Of a stretch of 18,400 bases of DNA, positions 7,219 through 13,922 are shown piece by piece. The DNA lies in contig JAHJSJ010000030.1 of assembly GCA_018830415.1 (NCBI GenBank), forward strand, positions 1 through 18,400, written 5' to 3'. Source of the DNA: Alphaproteobacteria bacterium. Lineage in GTDB: Bacteria > Pseudomonadota > Alphaproteobacteria > Sphingomonadales > Sphingomonadaceae. The notes under the pieces are model-generated. The model saw only the letters and a program-made list of their open reading frames with translations. It was not told the DNA's origin and searched no databases. The position numbers and the translations under genes were made by a program. Within the stretch, counting starts at the first letter, position 1. Each line of letters starts with the position of its first letter.

Positions 7219-8352
7219 ATGAAAATCGAGTCGTTGCTCGACTTCCGCGAAATAGACAAATGCCCCCGGCTGGTGATCAAGCTGGGGTCGGCGCTGTTGG
7301 TGCATGGCGACGGCGAATTGCGCTATGAATGGCTGCGCAGCGTCGCCGCAGAAGTGGCGGGCGCACGCGCACGCGGGCAGGAAATTATCGTCGTGTGTTC
7401 GGGCGCGGTGGCGGTGGGCGCGGCCAAGCTGGGGCTGCCCGGCGGGGGGCGCGAAACACTTGCCCATGCGCAGGCGGCGGCGTCTGTCGGGCAGGTGGTG
7501 CTGATCGCCACCTGGGCGCAGTTGCTGGCCGAATACGGGCTGGTCGCGGGGCAGATGCTGCTGACGCTCGATGATCTGGAAGGTCGGCGGCGATACCTCA
7601 ATGCGTCGGAAACCTTGCGCGAATTGCTGGCGCGCGGGGCGGTGCCGATCATCAACGAAAACGATTCGATCGCCACCTCCGAAATCCGGTTTGGCGACAA
7701 TGATCGGCTGGCTGCGCGCGTGGCGCAGGCGGCGTCGGCTGATGGCATCCTGCTGCTGACCGATGTCGACGGGCTGTATGATCGTGACCCCGCCCACCCC
7801 GAGGCCGAAATCCTGCCCGAAGTGCGCGGCGTGACCGATGAAATCCACGAGATGGCGAGCGGCGAATCATCGTCGGGCAAAGGCTCGGGCGGGATGACGT
7901 CCAAACTGCTCGCCGCGCAAATTGCCGAGCGCGCGGGGATTGCGCTGGCGATCATCAAGGGCACGGATGACATGCCGATTGCCTGCGCGATGGCGAGCGG
8001 GCTTGGCACCTTGTTCCTGCCGACGCGCGATGACAATGCGTGGAAAAGCTGGATCGGCGGGCGGCTGCGCTTCAACGGCGGGATCCGCGTCGATGCGGGC
8101 TGCGTGGCGGCGCTGGGTCGCGGCAAAAGCATTCTCGCCGCCGGGATTACCGAAGTTTATGGCGATTTTGAACGCGGTGATGTGATCAGGGTAGAAGATC
8201 AGGATGGCAGGCTGATTGCCAAGGGGATGGTCGAATATGACTGGAACGAATGCGAAGTGATCAAAGGCCACCGCAGGGAGGAACTGATCGAGCAACTGGG
8301 CTACCTGCCGCGTTCTTGTGTGATCCACCGCGATCATCTGGTGATGGTGTGA
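7219..8352 (+). CDS. proB: glutamate 5-kinase with C-terminal PUA domain
   Basis: ProB phosphorylates glutamate to gamma-glutamyl phosphate, the first step of proline synthesis, in the cytoplasm. At 377 residues it is near the family norm. The amino-acid kinase domain shows VIKLGSALL (19-27), SGAVAVGAAKLG (61-72), VPIINENDSIAT (142-153), the FGDNDRLAA segment (158-166), LLTDVDGLYDRDP (179-191) and the nucleotide-binding GKGSGGMTSKL (220-230). The PUA domain follows at about 285-370. The frame is open farther upstream, but the ATG at 7219 is chosen because AGAGGA lies just before it and the family starts here. proA, which often follows proB, is not present; an epimerase-like gene comes next, its ATG 24 bases after the stop. 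Confidence 0.97.
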   Translation: MKIESLLDFREIDKCPRLVIKLGSALLVHGDGELRYEWLRSVAAEVAGARARGQEIIVVCSGAVAVGAAKLGLPGGGRETLAHAQAAASVGQVVLIATWAQLLAEYGLVAGQMLLTLDDLEGRRRYLNASETLRELLARGAVPIINENDSIATSEIRFGDNDRLAARVAQAASADGILLLTDVDGLYDRDPAHPEAEILPEVRGVTDEIHEMASGESSSGKGSGGMTSKLLAAQIAERAGIALAIIKGTDDMPIACAMASGLGTLFLPTRDDNAWKSWIGGRLRFNGGIRVDAGCVAALGRGKSILAAGITEVYGDFERGDVIRVEDQDGRLIAKGMVEYDWNECEVIKGHRREELIEQLGYLPRSCVIHRDHLVMV

Positions 8353-8376
8353 TTGTGCCGGCATGAGCGTGTCGGC

Positions 8377-9291
8377 ATGAGCCTTCTGGCGATCACTGGT
8401 GCGACCGGGTTTGTCGGCAGTGCGGTGCTCGACGCGGCGCTGGGCGCGGGCCATCAGGTGCGCGCGCTGACCCGCCGGGCGCAGCCGGAACGCGCCGGGG
8501 TGGAATGGGTGCCTGGCGATTTGTCGAACGCCGCCGCGCTTGCTGCGCTGATTGCTGGCGCCGATGCGGTGATCCACATTGCCGGACTGACCAGCACGCC
8601 CGATCCCGGCGAATTCGAACCCGCCAATGTTACCGGCACCGCCAATATCATCGCCGCGATGAAGCACGCCGGTGCGGCGCGGCTGGTGTTTGTATCCTCG
8701 CTTGCGGCGCGGATGCCGAGGCTGTCGGCCTATGGCGCGTCAAAGGCGAGGGCGGAAACGCTGGTCGAAGCGTCGGCGCTGGACTGGACGATTATCCGCC
8801 CGCCTGCGGTCTACGGCCCGCGTGACCGCGACATGCTCGACCTGTTTCGCGCCGCGAAATGGGGTGTGGTGCCGCTGCCGTCGGGCGGGGCGACGTCGAT
8901 CATCCATGTCGATGATCTTGCCGGCCTGCTTGTGACATTGGCGGGCAACGCTGCGCCCACGCGCAAGAAAATCCACGAACCCGATGATGGCCGAGAAGGC
9001 GGGTGGAGCCACAAGGAACTGGCGCAGGCCATCGGCCATGCGGTGGGAAAGCGCAGCGTGTTCGCCCCGCATCTGCCGCGCGCGGTCATGCATGCCGCCG
9101 CGGCTGCCGACCGCCTGCTGCGCGGGGACCGGGCCAAACTGACGCCCGACCGGGTCAGCTATATGTGCCACCCCAACTGGGTCGCGCGGTTCGATCGCGC
9201 GGTGCCCGCTGCGGTGTGGCAGCCAGCGATTGCGGGCGAGGACGGGCTAAGGGCAACCGCGCAGTGGTATCGGCGCGAAGGGTGGCTCTGA
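8377..9291 (+). CDS. NAD(P)-dependent epimerase/dehydratase (extended SDR)
   Basis: A 304-residue Rossmann-fold protein. The dinucleotide-binding loop GATGFVG is at 8-14, VIHIAG is at 65-70, the SS of VFVSSLA is at 107-108, and the catalytic pair Y119/K123 sits in YGASKARAE. IIRPPAVYGPRD follows, typical of extended short-chain dehydrogenases and epimerases. A TTG at 8353 would extend the frame by eight residues, but the ATG at 8377 places the Rossmann motif at the usual distance. The substrate cannot be told from sequence; proteins of this general type act on nucleotide sugars, sterols or quinone-related substrates, or serve as complex I assembly-like factors. It closely follows proB and may share its transcript, though no proline-pathway step needs it. 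Confidence 0.85.
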   Translation: MSLLAITGATGFVGSAVLDAALGAGHQVRALTRRAQPERAGVEWVPGDLSNAAALAALIAGADAVIHIAGLTSTPDPGEFEPANVTGTANIIAAMKHAGAARLVFVSSLAARMPRLSAYGASKARAETLVEASALDWTIIRPPAVYGPRDRDMLDLFRAAKWGVVPLPSGGATSIIHVDDLAGLLVTLAGNAAPTRKKIHEPDDGREGGWSHKELAQAIGHAVGKRSVFAPHLPRAVMHAAAAADRLLRGDRAKLTPDRVSYMCHPNWVARFDRAVPAAVWQPAIAGEDGLRATAQWYRREGWL

Positions 9292-9392
9292 ATAAATGCT
9301 CGACATACCGATTGGAGACTTTATCCTTGGGGTGGGGGTGCAAATAACGGCAAAATCCATTGCCTTTGTTCGCACCATAAATGGGGGGAATC

Positions 9393-9788
9393 ATGAAGAA
9401 ATTTGCATTTATTGCCGTGCTTGGTGCTTTGGCGGCCTGCACACCTGAAGCCGATGCGCCGGCCGAGTCGGTAGTTGAAGAAACCGCGGCAGCCGTCACT
9501 GCGGCCGATGGCGGCACACCCTATGGCAAGTACCGCGTCACCGCATCAGACGGCAAGGTTTCCGTGGAAGATGTTCGCGAGGATGGCACCTGGACCAGCA
9601 CCGACGAAGCAGGTGTGGTGACCACCGGCACCTGGGAACAGAATAGCCCAAGCCTGTATTGCACCACCAAAGACGAAGAAGGTGCCAAACAGGTTTGCCA
9701 TGAAGAAGGCATCGACGAAAACGGGGTCTGGACCTCGAAGAACCCGACCGATGGCACGGTTGTCACGGTCGAGCGGGTTGAAGCCTGA
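9393..9788 (+). CDS. small lipoprotein of unknown function
   Basis: A 131-residue protein with a clear lipoprotein signal: MKKFAFIAVLGALAAC, with lipobox LAAC and the acylated cysteine at residue 16. An acidic, alanine-rich linker follows (about 17-45). The rest is a small, probably beta-rich domain with repeated W/T-G patterns (GTWTSTDEAGVVTTGTW). Two further cysteines (in LYCTT and QVCHEE) could form a disulfide in the periplasm. The start at 9393 is preferred over the in-frame ATG at 9381 because GGGGGA lies directly before it and the signal peptide then begins correctly. No residue after the lipobox marks it as outer- or inner-membrane with certainty. I do not recognise a characterised family. 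It ends next to a strong hairpin shared with the convergent cysH. Confidence 0.8.
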   Translation: MKKFAFIAVLGALAACTPEADAPAESVVEETAAAVTAADGGTPYGKYRVTASDGKVSVEDVREDGTWTSTDEAGVVTTGTWEQNSPSLYCTTKDEEGAKQVCHEEGIDENGVWTSKNPTDGTVVTVERVEA

Positions 9789-9796
9789 TTTTTACG

Positions 9797-9838
9797 GATC
9801 GGCGGGGCGGTGATTTTCGGTCACTGTCCCGCCGGATC
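9797..9838. terminator. long hairpin between convergent lipoprotein and cysH genes
   Basis: GATCGGCGGG..GTGA (from 9797) pairs with TCAC..CCCGCCGGATC (to 9838). The stem has about 17 bp with one bulge and two G-T pairs, and the loop is TTTTCGG. It lies in the 53-base gap between two converging stops, where a bidirectional terminator is expected. There is no clear T-run on either exit side, so it may act as a 3' end stabiliser or rely on Rho. Confidence 0.5.
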
Positions 9839-9841
9839 GCC

Positions 9842-10618
9842 TTACAAGAACGGCTCTTCGCCCGGTTTGTGAATGCCGCATTCGGTCTTGTCCCAGCCTT
9901 TCCACCGGCCCGAACGCGGGTCTTCGCCCGGCGCGACCTGGGTGGTGCAGGGTGAACAGCCGATTGAGGGATAGCCCTGTGCGATCAGCGGGTGGCGCGG
10001 CAGGTCATGCTGGATGAAATAGCCCTCGATCTGGCCCGCATCCCAATCGATCAACGGGTTGATCTTGAGCCGACCCTGCGCATCGGACGTATCGACTTCA
10101 AAGCGCGGCAAATGCGCGCGGGTTGATGCCTGAAACGCCTTTCGCCCGGTAAAACTGGCATCAAAACCGGCCAGCGCTTTTTCCAACGGGCGCACCTTGC
10201 GGATTTCGCAGCAGCCATCGGGATCGTAGGACCAGCGCAGCCCGGTTTCGTCCCGCGCCGCCAGATCAGCCGGATCAGGCGTCAGCACCACAAGGTTCAG
10301 CCCCAGCAGTTGCACGAGCCGGCCACGATAGGCCAGCGTTTCGGCAAAATGCTTGGCGGTATCGAGGAACAGCACCGGCACACACGGATCGACGCTGGCG
10401 ATCAGATGCAGCAGCACCGCGCTTTCCGCGCCGAAGCTGGATACAATCGCCAGATCGCCCGCCAGATTATCGCGGATGACGCTTTCGAGCATATCCCGCG
10501 TCGTGCTGCCCCGGAACATCCGGTTCAATCGCAAGGCATCGTGATCGGTAAAGCGCGGCGCGAGGTTCAGCGTGTCGCGGGTGCGCGCGGCGGTGGGCAG
10601 CGACAGTTCAGGCTTCAT
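9842..10618 (-). CDS. cysH: APS-type sulfonucleotide reductase (adenylylsulfate reductase, thioredoxin-dependent)
   Basis: CysH reduces activated sulfate to sulfite. The protein has 258 residues. It carries the nucleotide-binding segment VSSFGAESAVLLHL (59-72) and LFLDTAKHF (83-91). Cysteine pairs C136-C137 (CCEIRK) and C221-x2-C224 (CSPC) are the four ligands of the [4Fe-4S] cluster that marks APS reductases. The catalytic cysteine C247 sits in ECGIH near the C-terminus. PAPS-specific enzymes such as E. coli CysH lack the four cluster cysteines, so APS is the likely substrate. The frame is open upstream to 10738, but the ATG at 10618 gives the family N-terminus. It overlaps the end of the DUF934 gene by 11 bases, which implies translational coupling. 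Confidence 0.95.
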   Translation of the reverse strand: MKPELSLPTAARTRDTLNLAPRFTDHDALRLNRMFRGSTTRDMLESVIRDNLAGDLAIVSSFGAESAVLLHLIASVDPCVPVLFLDTAKHFAETLAYRGRLVQLLGLNLVVLTPDPADLAARDETGLRWSYDPDGCCEIRKVRPLEKALAGFDASFTGRKAFQASTRAHLPRFEVDTSDAQGRLKINPLIDWDAGQIEGYFIQHDLPRHPLIAQGYPSIGCSPCTTQVAPGEDPRSGRWKGWDKTECGIHKPGEEPFL

Positions 10619-11069
10619 GGCGCTTGTCCGCGATGGTGCGGCGCGTATCTGCGGCGCGTTGATAGACATTGTCCCATGTGGCGAAGGCGCGGGCGGCGTC
10701 GCCTTCGTCCAGCCGCTTGTCCGGGGCGAAACTGTCAAACCCGCAGCGGCGCATATGGCTAAGCTGATCGATCAACACATCGCCTACCGCGCGCAATTCT
10801 CCGGTGTAGCCCGCCTCACGCAGAATCCGCGCCGCCGAATAGCCGCGCCCGTCGGTGAAGGCGGGGAAATTGACCTCGACCAGCGCCAGCCGGTCAAGGA
10901 ACGGCAGCAACAGCCGCGCATCATCGCCCGGTTCGATCCGCACGGCGGTGGCATTGGTCTGATCGCAGCAGGAGTCCACGGTGACGGTGCCGTGATCGAC
11001 CGGTTCATCATCGCGGAACCGAAACTGCACTTCGTCGGGGCTGGTGCCGAGATCGCGGGACTCAACCAT
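10608..11069 (-). CDS. DUF934 protein, sulfite reductase-associated
   Basis: This 153-residue protein shows the conserved DUF934 core: LALVEVNFPAFTDGRGYSAA (about 61-80), RILREAGYTGELRA and a DVLIDQLSHMRRCGFDSF segment (about 97-114). The family is found beside sulfite reductase and cysH genes in many alpha- and betaproteobacteria and is presumed to be an accessory factor; its biochemical role is not established to my knowledge. The start is fixed by a perfect AAGGAGG at 11082-11076, six bases before the ATG and lying inside the end of cysI. The gene overlaps cysI by 8 bases and cysH by 11, so the three are tightly coupled. A CC pair at residues 34-35 is present, but I know of no cofactor for it. 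Confidence 0.88.
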   Translation of the reverse strand: MVESRDLGTSPDEVQFRFRDDEPVDHGTVTVDSCCDQTNATAVRIEPGDDARLLLPFLDRLALVEVNFPAFTDGRGYSAARILREAGYTGELRAVGDVLIDQLSHMRRCGFDSFAPDKRLDEGDAARAFATWDNVYQRAADTRRTIADKRHEA

Positions 11070-12732
11070 ACAATGCCTCCTTGAACGGTTCCATGCCGAT
11101 CCGGCGGTAGGTATCGATGAAGCGTTCGCCATCAGCCCGCGCGCCGAGATAGACGTCGGTGACAGTCTCGACCGCCGCGATCACGCCGTCTTCGTCAAAG
11201 CCGGGGCCGGTGATCTTGGCGAGGCTGACGTCCTCCGCCTCCGACCCGCCCAATGAAAGCTGGTAATTCTCGGTGCCTTTCCGGTCGACGCCAAGGATGC
11301 CGATATGGCCCGCATGGTGGTGCCCGCAGGCGTTGATGCAGCCTGAAATCTTGAGCTTCAATTCGCCCACAACCTCGGTGCGTCCGGTCTCGGCAAAGCG
11401 TTCGGAAATACGCTGGGCGAGCGGGATCGAGCGGGCATTGGCGAGGCTGCAATAATCAAGGCCGGGGCAGGCGATGATATCCTCGATCGTGTCCATGTTC
11501 GGCGCGGCGAGGCCTGCCGCGTCAAGCGCCGCCCAGATTGCGGGCAGATCGGCAATGCGGACGTGTGGCAGCAACAGGTTCTGGGTGTGCATCACCCGCA
11601 ATTCATCAAAGCTGTATTCGCGCGCCAACCGTGCCACGATCCGCATCTGATCGGCGGTGGCATCGCCGGGAATGCCGCCGACCGGCTTGAGGCTGATGAC
11701 GGCGGAGACATATCCCGGCGCCTTGTGCGGGTGGGTGTTGCGGCGCACCCACAAGCCGAAACCGTCATCCCAGCGAAAGCTGGGATCTCCGGCGGCCTTG
11801 CTCTGCAATTGCTCCAGGTCCCAGCTTTCGCTGGGATGATGGAACGCGGGCGGAGCGAAATATTCCGCAATCCGCGCCAATTCCTCACGCGGGGGTTCCA
11901 CCCCCACGCTGAGCAGGTGGGCGAATTCTTCCTCGACCTGCCGTGTATATTCTGCCGCGCCCAGTTCGTGGACGAGGATCTTGATCCGCGCCTTGTATTT
12001 GTTGTCGCGCCGACCGTAGCGGTTGTAAACGCGCAAGGCGGCCTCGGCATAGGTGATCAGCTGATCCACGGCCACGAAATCGCGCACCAGCGGCGCGATT
12101 ATCGGGGTGCGGCCCATGCCGCCGCCGACATAGAATTGCGCGCCCACCGCGCCATCCCGCTTCACAATGCGGATGCCGATATCGTGCAGCCGCATTGCCG
12201 CGCGGTCTTTTTCTGCCGCGATCACGCAGAATTTGAACTTGCGCGGCAGGTGGGTGAATTCGGGGTGAAAGCTCGACCACTGGCGCAGCAGCTCGGCATA
12301 GGGGCGCGGGTCGGTGACTTCATCGGCGGCAGCGCCCGCGAAATGATCGGCGCTGATATTGCGGATGCAATTGCCGCTGGTCTGGATCGCGTGCATCTCG
12401 TGCCTGGCCAGATCGGCGAGCGCGTCGGCGGCGTCCTCCAGCTTGATCCAGTTATACTGGATGTTCTGGCGGGTGGTGAAGTGGCCATAGCCGCGATCAT
12501 ATTTCTCCGCGATGTCGGCCAGCGCCTCCATCTGGCGCGCATTGAGCGTGCCATAGGGGATCGCCACGCGCAGCATATAGGCGTGGAGTTGCAGATAGAG
12601 GCCGTTCATCAACCGCAGCGGTTTGAACTGGTCTTCGCTCAAGCGGCCTTCCATGCGGCGGCGCGCCTGATCGCGGAATTCTTCCACGCGGGCATCGACC
12701 ATGGCCTGATCGTATGAGTCGTATTGGTACAT
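11062..12732 (-). CDS. cysI: siroheme- and [4Fe-4S]-containing nitrite/sulfite reductase, probable assimilatory sulfite reductase
   Basis: The protein has 556 residues and the usual two-fold repeat of the family. Each half has a ferredoxin-like repeat (LRVAIPYGTL.. near 54 and ISLKPVGGIPGDATADQM near 346). The siroheme-cluster ligands are C422, C428, C465 and C469 (CPGLDYC and GCINACGHHH). Substrate-side basic residues lie in TTRQNIQY (86-93), CIRNI (122-126) and PRKFKF. It reduces sulfite to sulfide; context with cobA, cysH and DUF934 favours sulfite over nitrite. The electron donor is unclear, as no cysJ flavoprotein is adjacent. Residues about 298-323 (HPSESWD...GDPSFRWDDG) are encoded by a palindromic element inserted in frame in the linker before the second half-repeat. 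Its ATG shares one base with the preceding stop (TGATG). Confidence 0.94.
   Translation of the reverse strand: MYQYDSYDQAMVDARVEEFRDQARRRMEGRLSEDQFKPLRLMNGLYLQLHAYMLRVAIPYGTLNARQMEALADIAEKYDRGYGHFTTRQNIQYNWIKLEDAADALADLARHEMHAIQTSGNCIRNISADHFAGAAADEVTDPRPYAELLRQWSSFHPEFTHLPRKFKFCVIAAEKDRAAMRLHDIGIRIVKRDGAVGAQFYVGGGMGRTPIIAPLVRDFVAVDQLITYAEAALRVYNRYGRRDNKYKARIKILVHELGAAEYTRQVEEEFAHLLSVGVEPPREELARIAEYFAPPAFHHPSESWDLEQLQSKAAGDPSFRWDDGFGLWVRRNTHPHKAPGYVSAVISLKPVGGIPGDATADQMRIVARLAREYSFDELRVMHTQNLLLPHVRIADLPAIWAALDAAGLAAPNMDTIEDIIACPGLDYCSLANARSIPLAQRISERFAETGRTEVVGELKLKISGCINACGHHHAGHIGILGVDRKGTENYQLSLGGSEAEDVSLAKITGPGFDEDGVIAAVETVTDVYLGARADGERFIDTYRRIGMEPFKEALYG
11076..11082 (-). promoter_or_regulatory. 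strong ribosome binding site for the DUF934 gene inside cysI
   Basis: AAGGAGG on the minus strand, six bases from the ATG at 11069 and within the last codons of cysI. It decides the DUF934 start over an in-frame upstream start at 11132. Confidence 0.8.
11765..11839. repeat. palindromic element inserted in frame in cysI
   Basis: Two 24-base arms in inverted orientation (11765-11788 and 11816-11839) differ at one position and are separated by 27 bases. Each arm is itself near-palindromic around CCCAGC-GAAA-GCTGGG. The arm-to-arm length is 75 bases, so the cysI frame is kept (25 codons). In another frame it reads IPAKAG...PAFAGMT, a spurious peptide typical of dispersed repeats in proteobacterial genomes. 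The same family, with a G/C-shifted arm, occurs at 13049-13116. Confidence 0.88.
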
Positions 12733-13031
12733 CAGATTACCCAGTCCCAGCCCGTTCGATCCGCCGTCGGCACCGCCAGATCGCGCCGCACGGTCGGGCC
12801 GAGCGCGCGCACGCGGTCTTTGATATGCGCGGGGCGAACATGGCCTGCCGCGTCGATGCTGGCGTCGATTGCGTAAGGCACGTTGACCCGGCGCGCGGCT
12901 TCTTCACGGGCGAGAATTTCTTCGGAATCATCGCCTGCATCGACCGCATCATCGACAAACAGCGACCAGCCGGTGCCGTTCCACCACACCACCGCGCCCG
13001 AACGCAGATCATTGCCGGTGAGGATTTTCAT
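12732..13031 (-). CDS. DUF2849 protein, sulfite reductase-associated
   Basis: A 99-residue protein beginning MKILTGNDLRSGAVVWWNGTGWS, which matches DUF2849 as I know it: small alphaproteobacterial proteins encoded between the siroheme methyltransferase and the sulfite reductase. The middle (about 25-65) is acidic and then VNVPYAIDA; the end is charged. No cofactor motif is visible and the function is unknown. A longer frame starts at 13040, but the ATG at 13031 overlaps the cobA stop as ATGA and gives the expected N-terminus. Its own stop shares a base with the cysI start. The fixed position and coupling suggest a helper in siroheme delivery or sulfite reductase maturation; that is inference from context only. 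Confidence 0.85.
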   Translation of the reverse strand: MKILTGNDLRSGAVVWWNGTGWSLFVDDAVDAGDDSEEILAREEAARRVNVPYAIDASIDAAGHVRPAHIKDRVRALGPTVRRDLAVPTADRTGWDWVI

Positions 13032-13855
13032 TGCGCCCACTTTTCTTCGTCATTCCGGCGCAGGCCGGAACCCAGTTCGACTGTCGCTGCTGGGTCCCGG
13101 CCTGCGCCGGGATGACGAGCAGCTCGCAAAATCTCGACATCCTTGCGCGCCGTAACCTCGCCGATCACGATCAGCGCGGGGCTTTTCACCGCCTCGCGCA
13201 CGACCAGATCGGGCAGGCCTGCCAGCAATCCGCGCAGCACCCGCATTTCGGGCCGTGCGGCGTTTTCGATCACGGCGATCGGCATATCGGGGGCGAGCCC
13301 GTCGCCCATCAACTTTTCAGCGATTTGCGGCGCGGTGGACACGCCCATGTAGATAACCAGCGTGCGGCCCGCGCCCGCGAGGCCTGACCAGTTCTGTTCG
13401 CTCAATCCCTTGCACTGGCCAGCGACAAAGCTGACGATGCTCGATGCGTCGCGGTGCGTCAGCGCGATACCGCTCGCCGCCGCCGCGCCGTTCGCCGCCG
13501 AAATGCCGGGGACGATTTCGACTGGAACGCCGGCTGCGCGCGCGGCCTCTGCCTCCTCACCGCCGCGCCCGAAGATGAACGGATCGCCACCCTTCAATCG
13601 CACCACGTCACGGCCCGCCAGCGCCTCGTCCACCAGCAGCGCGTTGATATCATCCTGCGCCATGGTGTGGCGCGCGCGGCGTTTGGCGACCGAGATCAAC
13701 CGCGCATCGGCCCGCGCCAGGCCGAGAATATCGCGGCCGGCCAGCCCATCATGGACGATCACCCCGGCCTGTTCGATCAGGCGCGCGGCGCGCAGGGTAA
13801 GAAGGTCCACCGGACCCGGCCCTGCGCCGACGAGATAGATGGTGCCAATCTGCAT
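13028..13855 (-). CDS. cobA: uroporphyrinogen-III C-methyltransferase (SUMT)
   Basis: This enzyme methylates uroporphyrinogen III twice with SAM to give precorrin-2, the branch point for siroheme and cobalamin. The tetrapyrrole methylase fold shows GAGPG (10-14), VRLKGGDPFIFGRGGEE (85-101), IVPGISAANGAAA (114-126) and YMGVS (169-173). The core ends around VIGEVTARKDVEILR (about 230-244). Beyond it lies a tail of about 31 residues (RAARHPGAGRDP...EEKWAQ) encoded by a palindromic element. Its neighbours point to siroheme supply for CysI. The dehydrogenase and ferrochelatase half of CysG is not fused and not present in the window. The start at 13855 lacks a good ribosome site. It overlaps the DUF2849 gene by four bases (ATGA). 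A 67-base gap separates it from mscS, so it may have its own promoter. Confidence 0.93.
   Translation of the reverse strand: MQIGTIYLVGAGPGPVDLLTLRAARLIEQAGVIVHDGLAGRDILGLARADARLISVAKRRARHTMAQDDINALLVDEALAGRDVVRLKGGDPFIFGRGGEEAEAARAAGVPVEIVPGISAANGAAAASGIALTHRDASSIVSFVAGQCKGLSEQNWSGLAGAGRTLVIYMGVSTAPQIAEKLMGDGLAPDMPIAVIENAARPEMRVLRGLLAGLPDLVVREAVKSPALIVIGEVTARKDVEILRAARHPGAGRDPAATVELGSGLRRNDEEKWAQ
13049..13116. repeat. palindromic element forming the 3' end of cobA
   Basis: Inverted 26-base arms at 13049-13074 and 13091-13116 differ at two positions and enclose 16 bases. Each arm centres on CCGGCG-CAGG-CCGG. It is the same family as the element in cysI (shared frame TCATYCC-RGCG-MARGCYGG). 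It is translated as the C-terminal tail of cobA (HPGAGRDPAATVELGSGLRR). It ends 18 bases before the ATGA junction with the DUF2849 gene. Confidence 0.88.
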
Positions 13856-13922
13856 GACACTGCAAATGGGCGAGCGTGCGCTGCCGTGCCAGCGAGAATG
13901 GATTGGAGCCGTAAAAGCCCAG

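Noticed and set aside
8377..9291. The SDR as a proline-pathway enzyme because it follows proB
   Set aside because: Its motifs are those of extended SDR epimerases; nothing resembles ProA or ProC.
11765..11839. cysI as a pseudogene disrupted by the repeat
   Set aside because: The insertion keeps the frame, no stop is introduced, and all cluster ligands and downstream overlaps are intact.
11563..12717. 384-residue plus-strand open frame
   Set aside because: Antisense to cysI, whose cofactor motifs are clear. The frame includes the IPAKAG-type peptide of the palindromic element.
11765..13116. CRISPR array or insertion sequence in the cys operon
   Set aside because: Only two repeat pairs, inverted not direct, with no regular spacers, no cas genes and no transposase.
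13031..13387. 118-residue plus-strand frame starting with an IPAQAGTQ...PACAGMT peptide
   Set aside because: Translation of the palindromic element antisense to cobA, not a gene.
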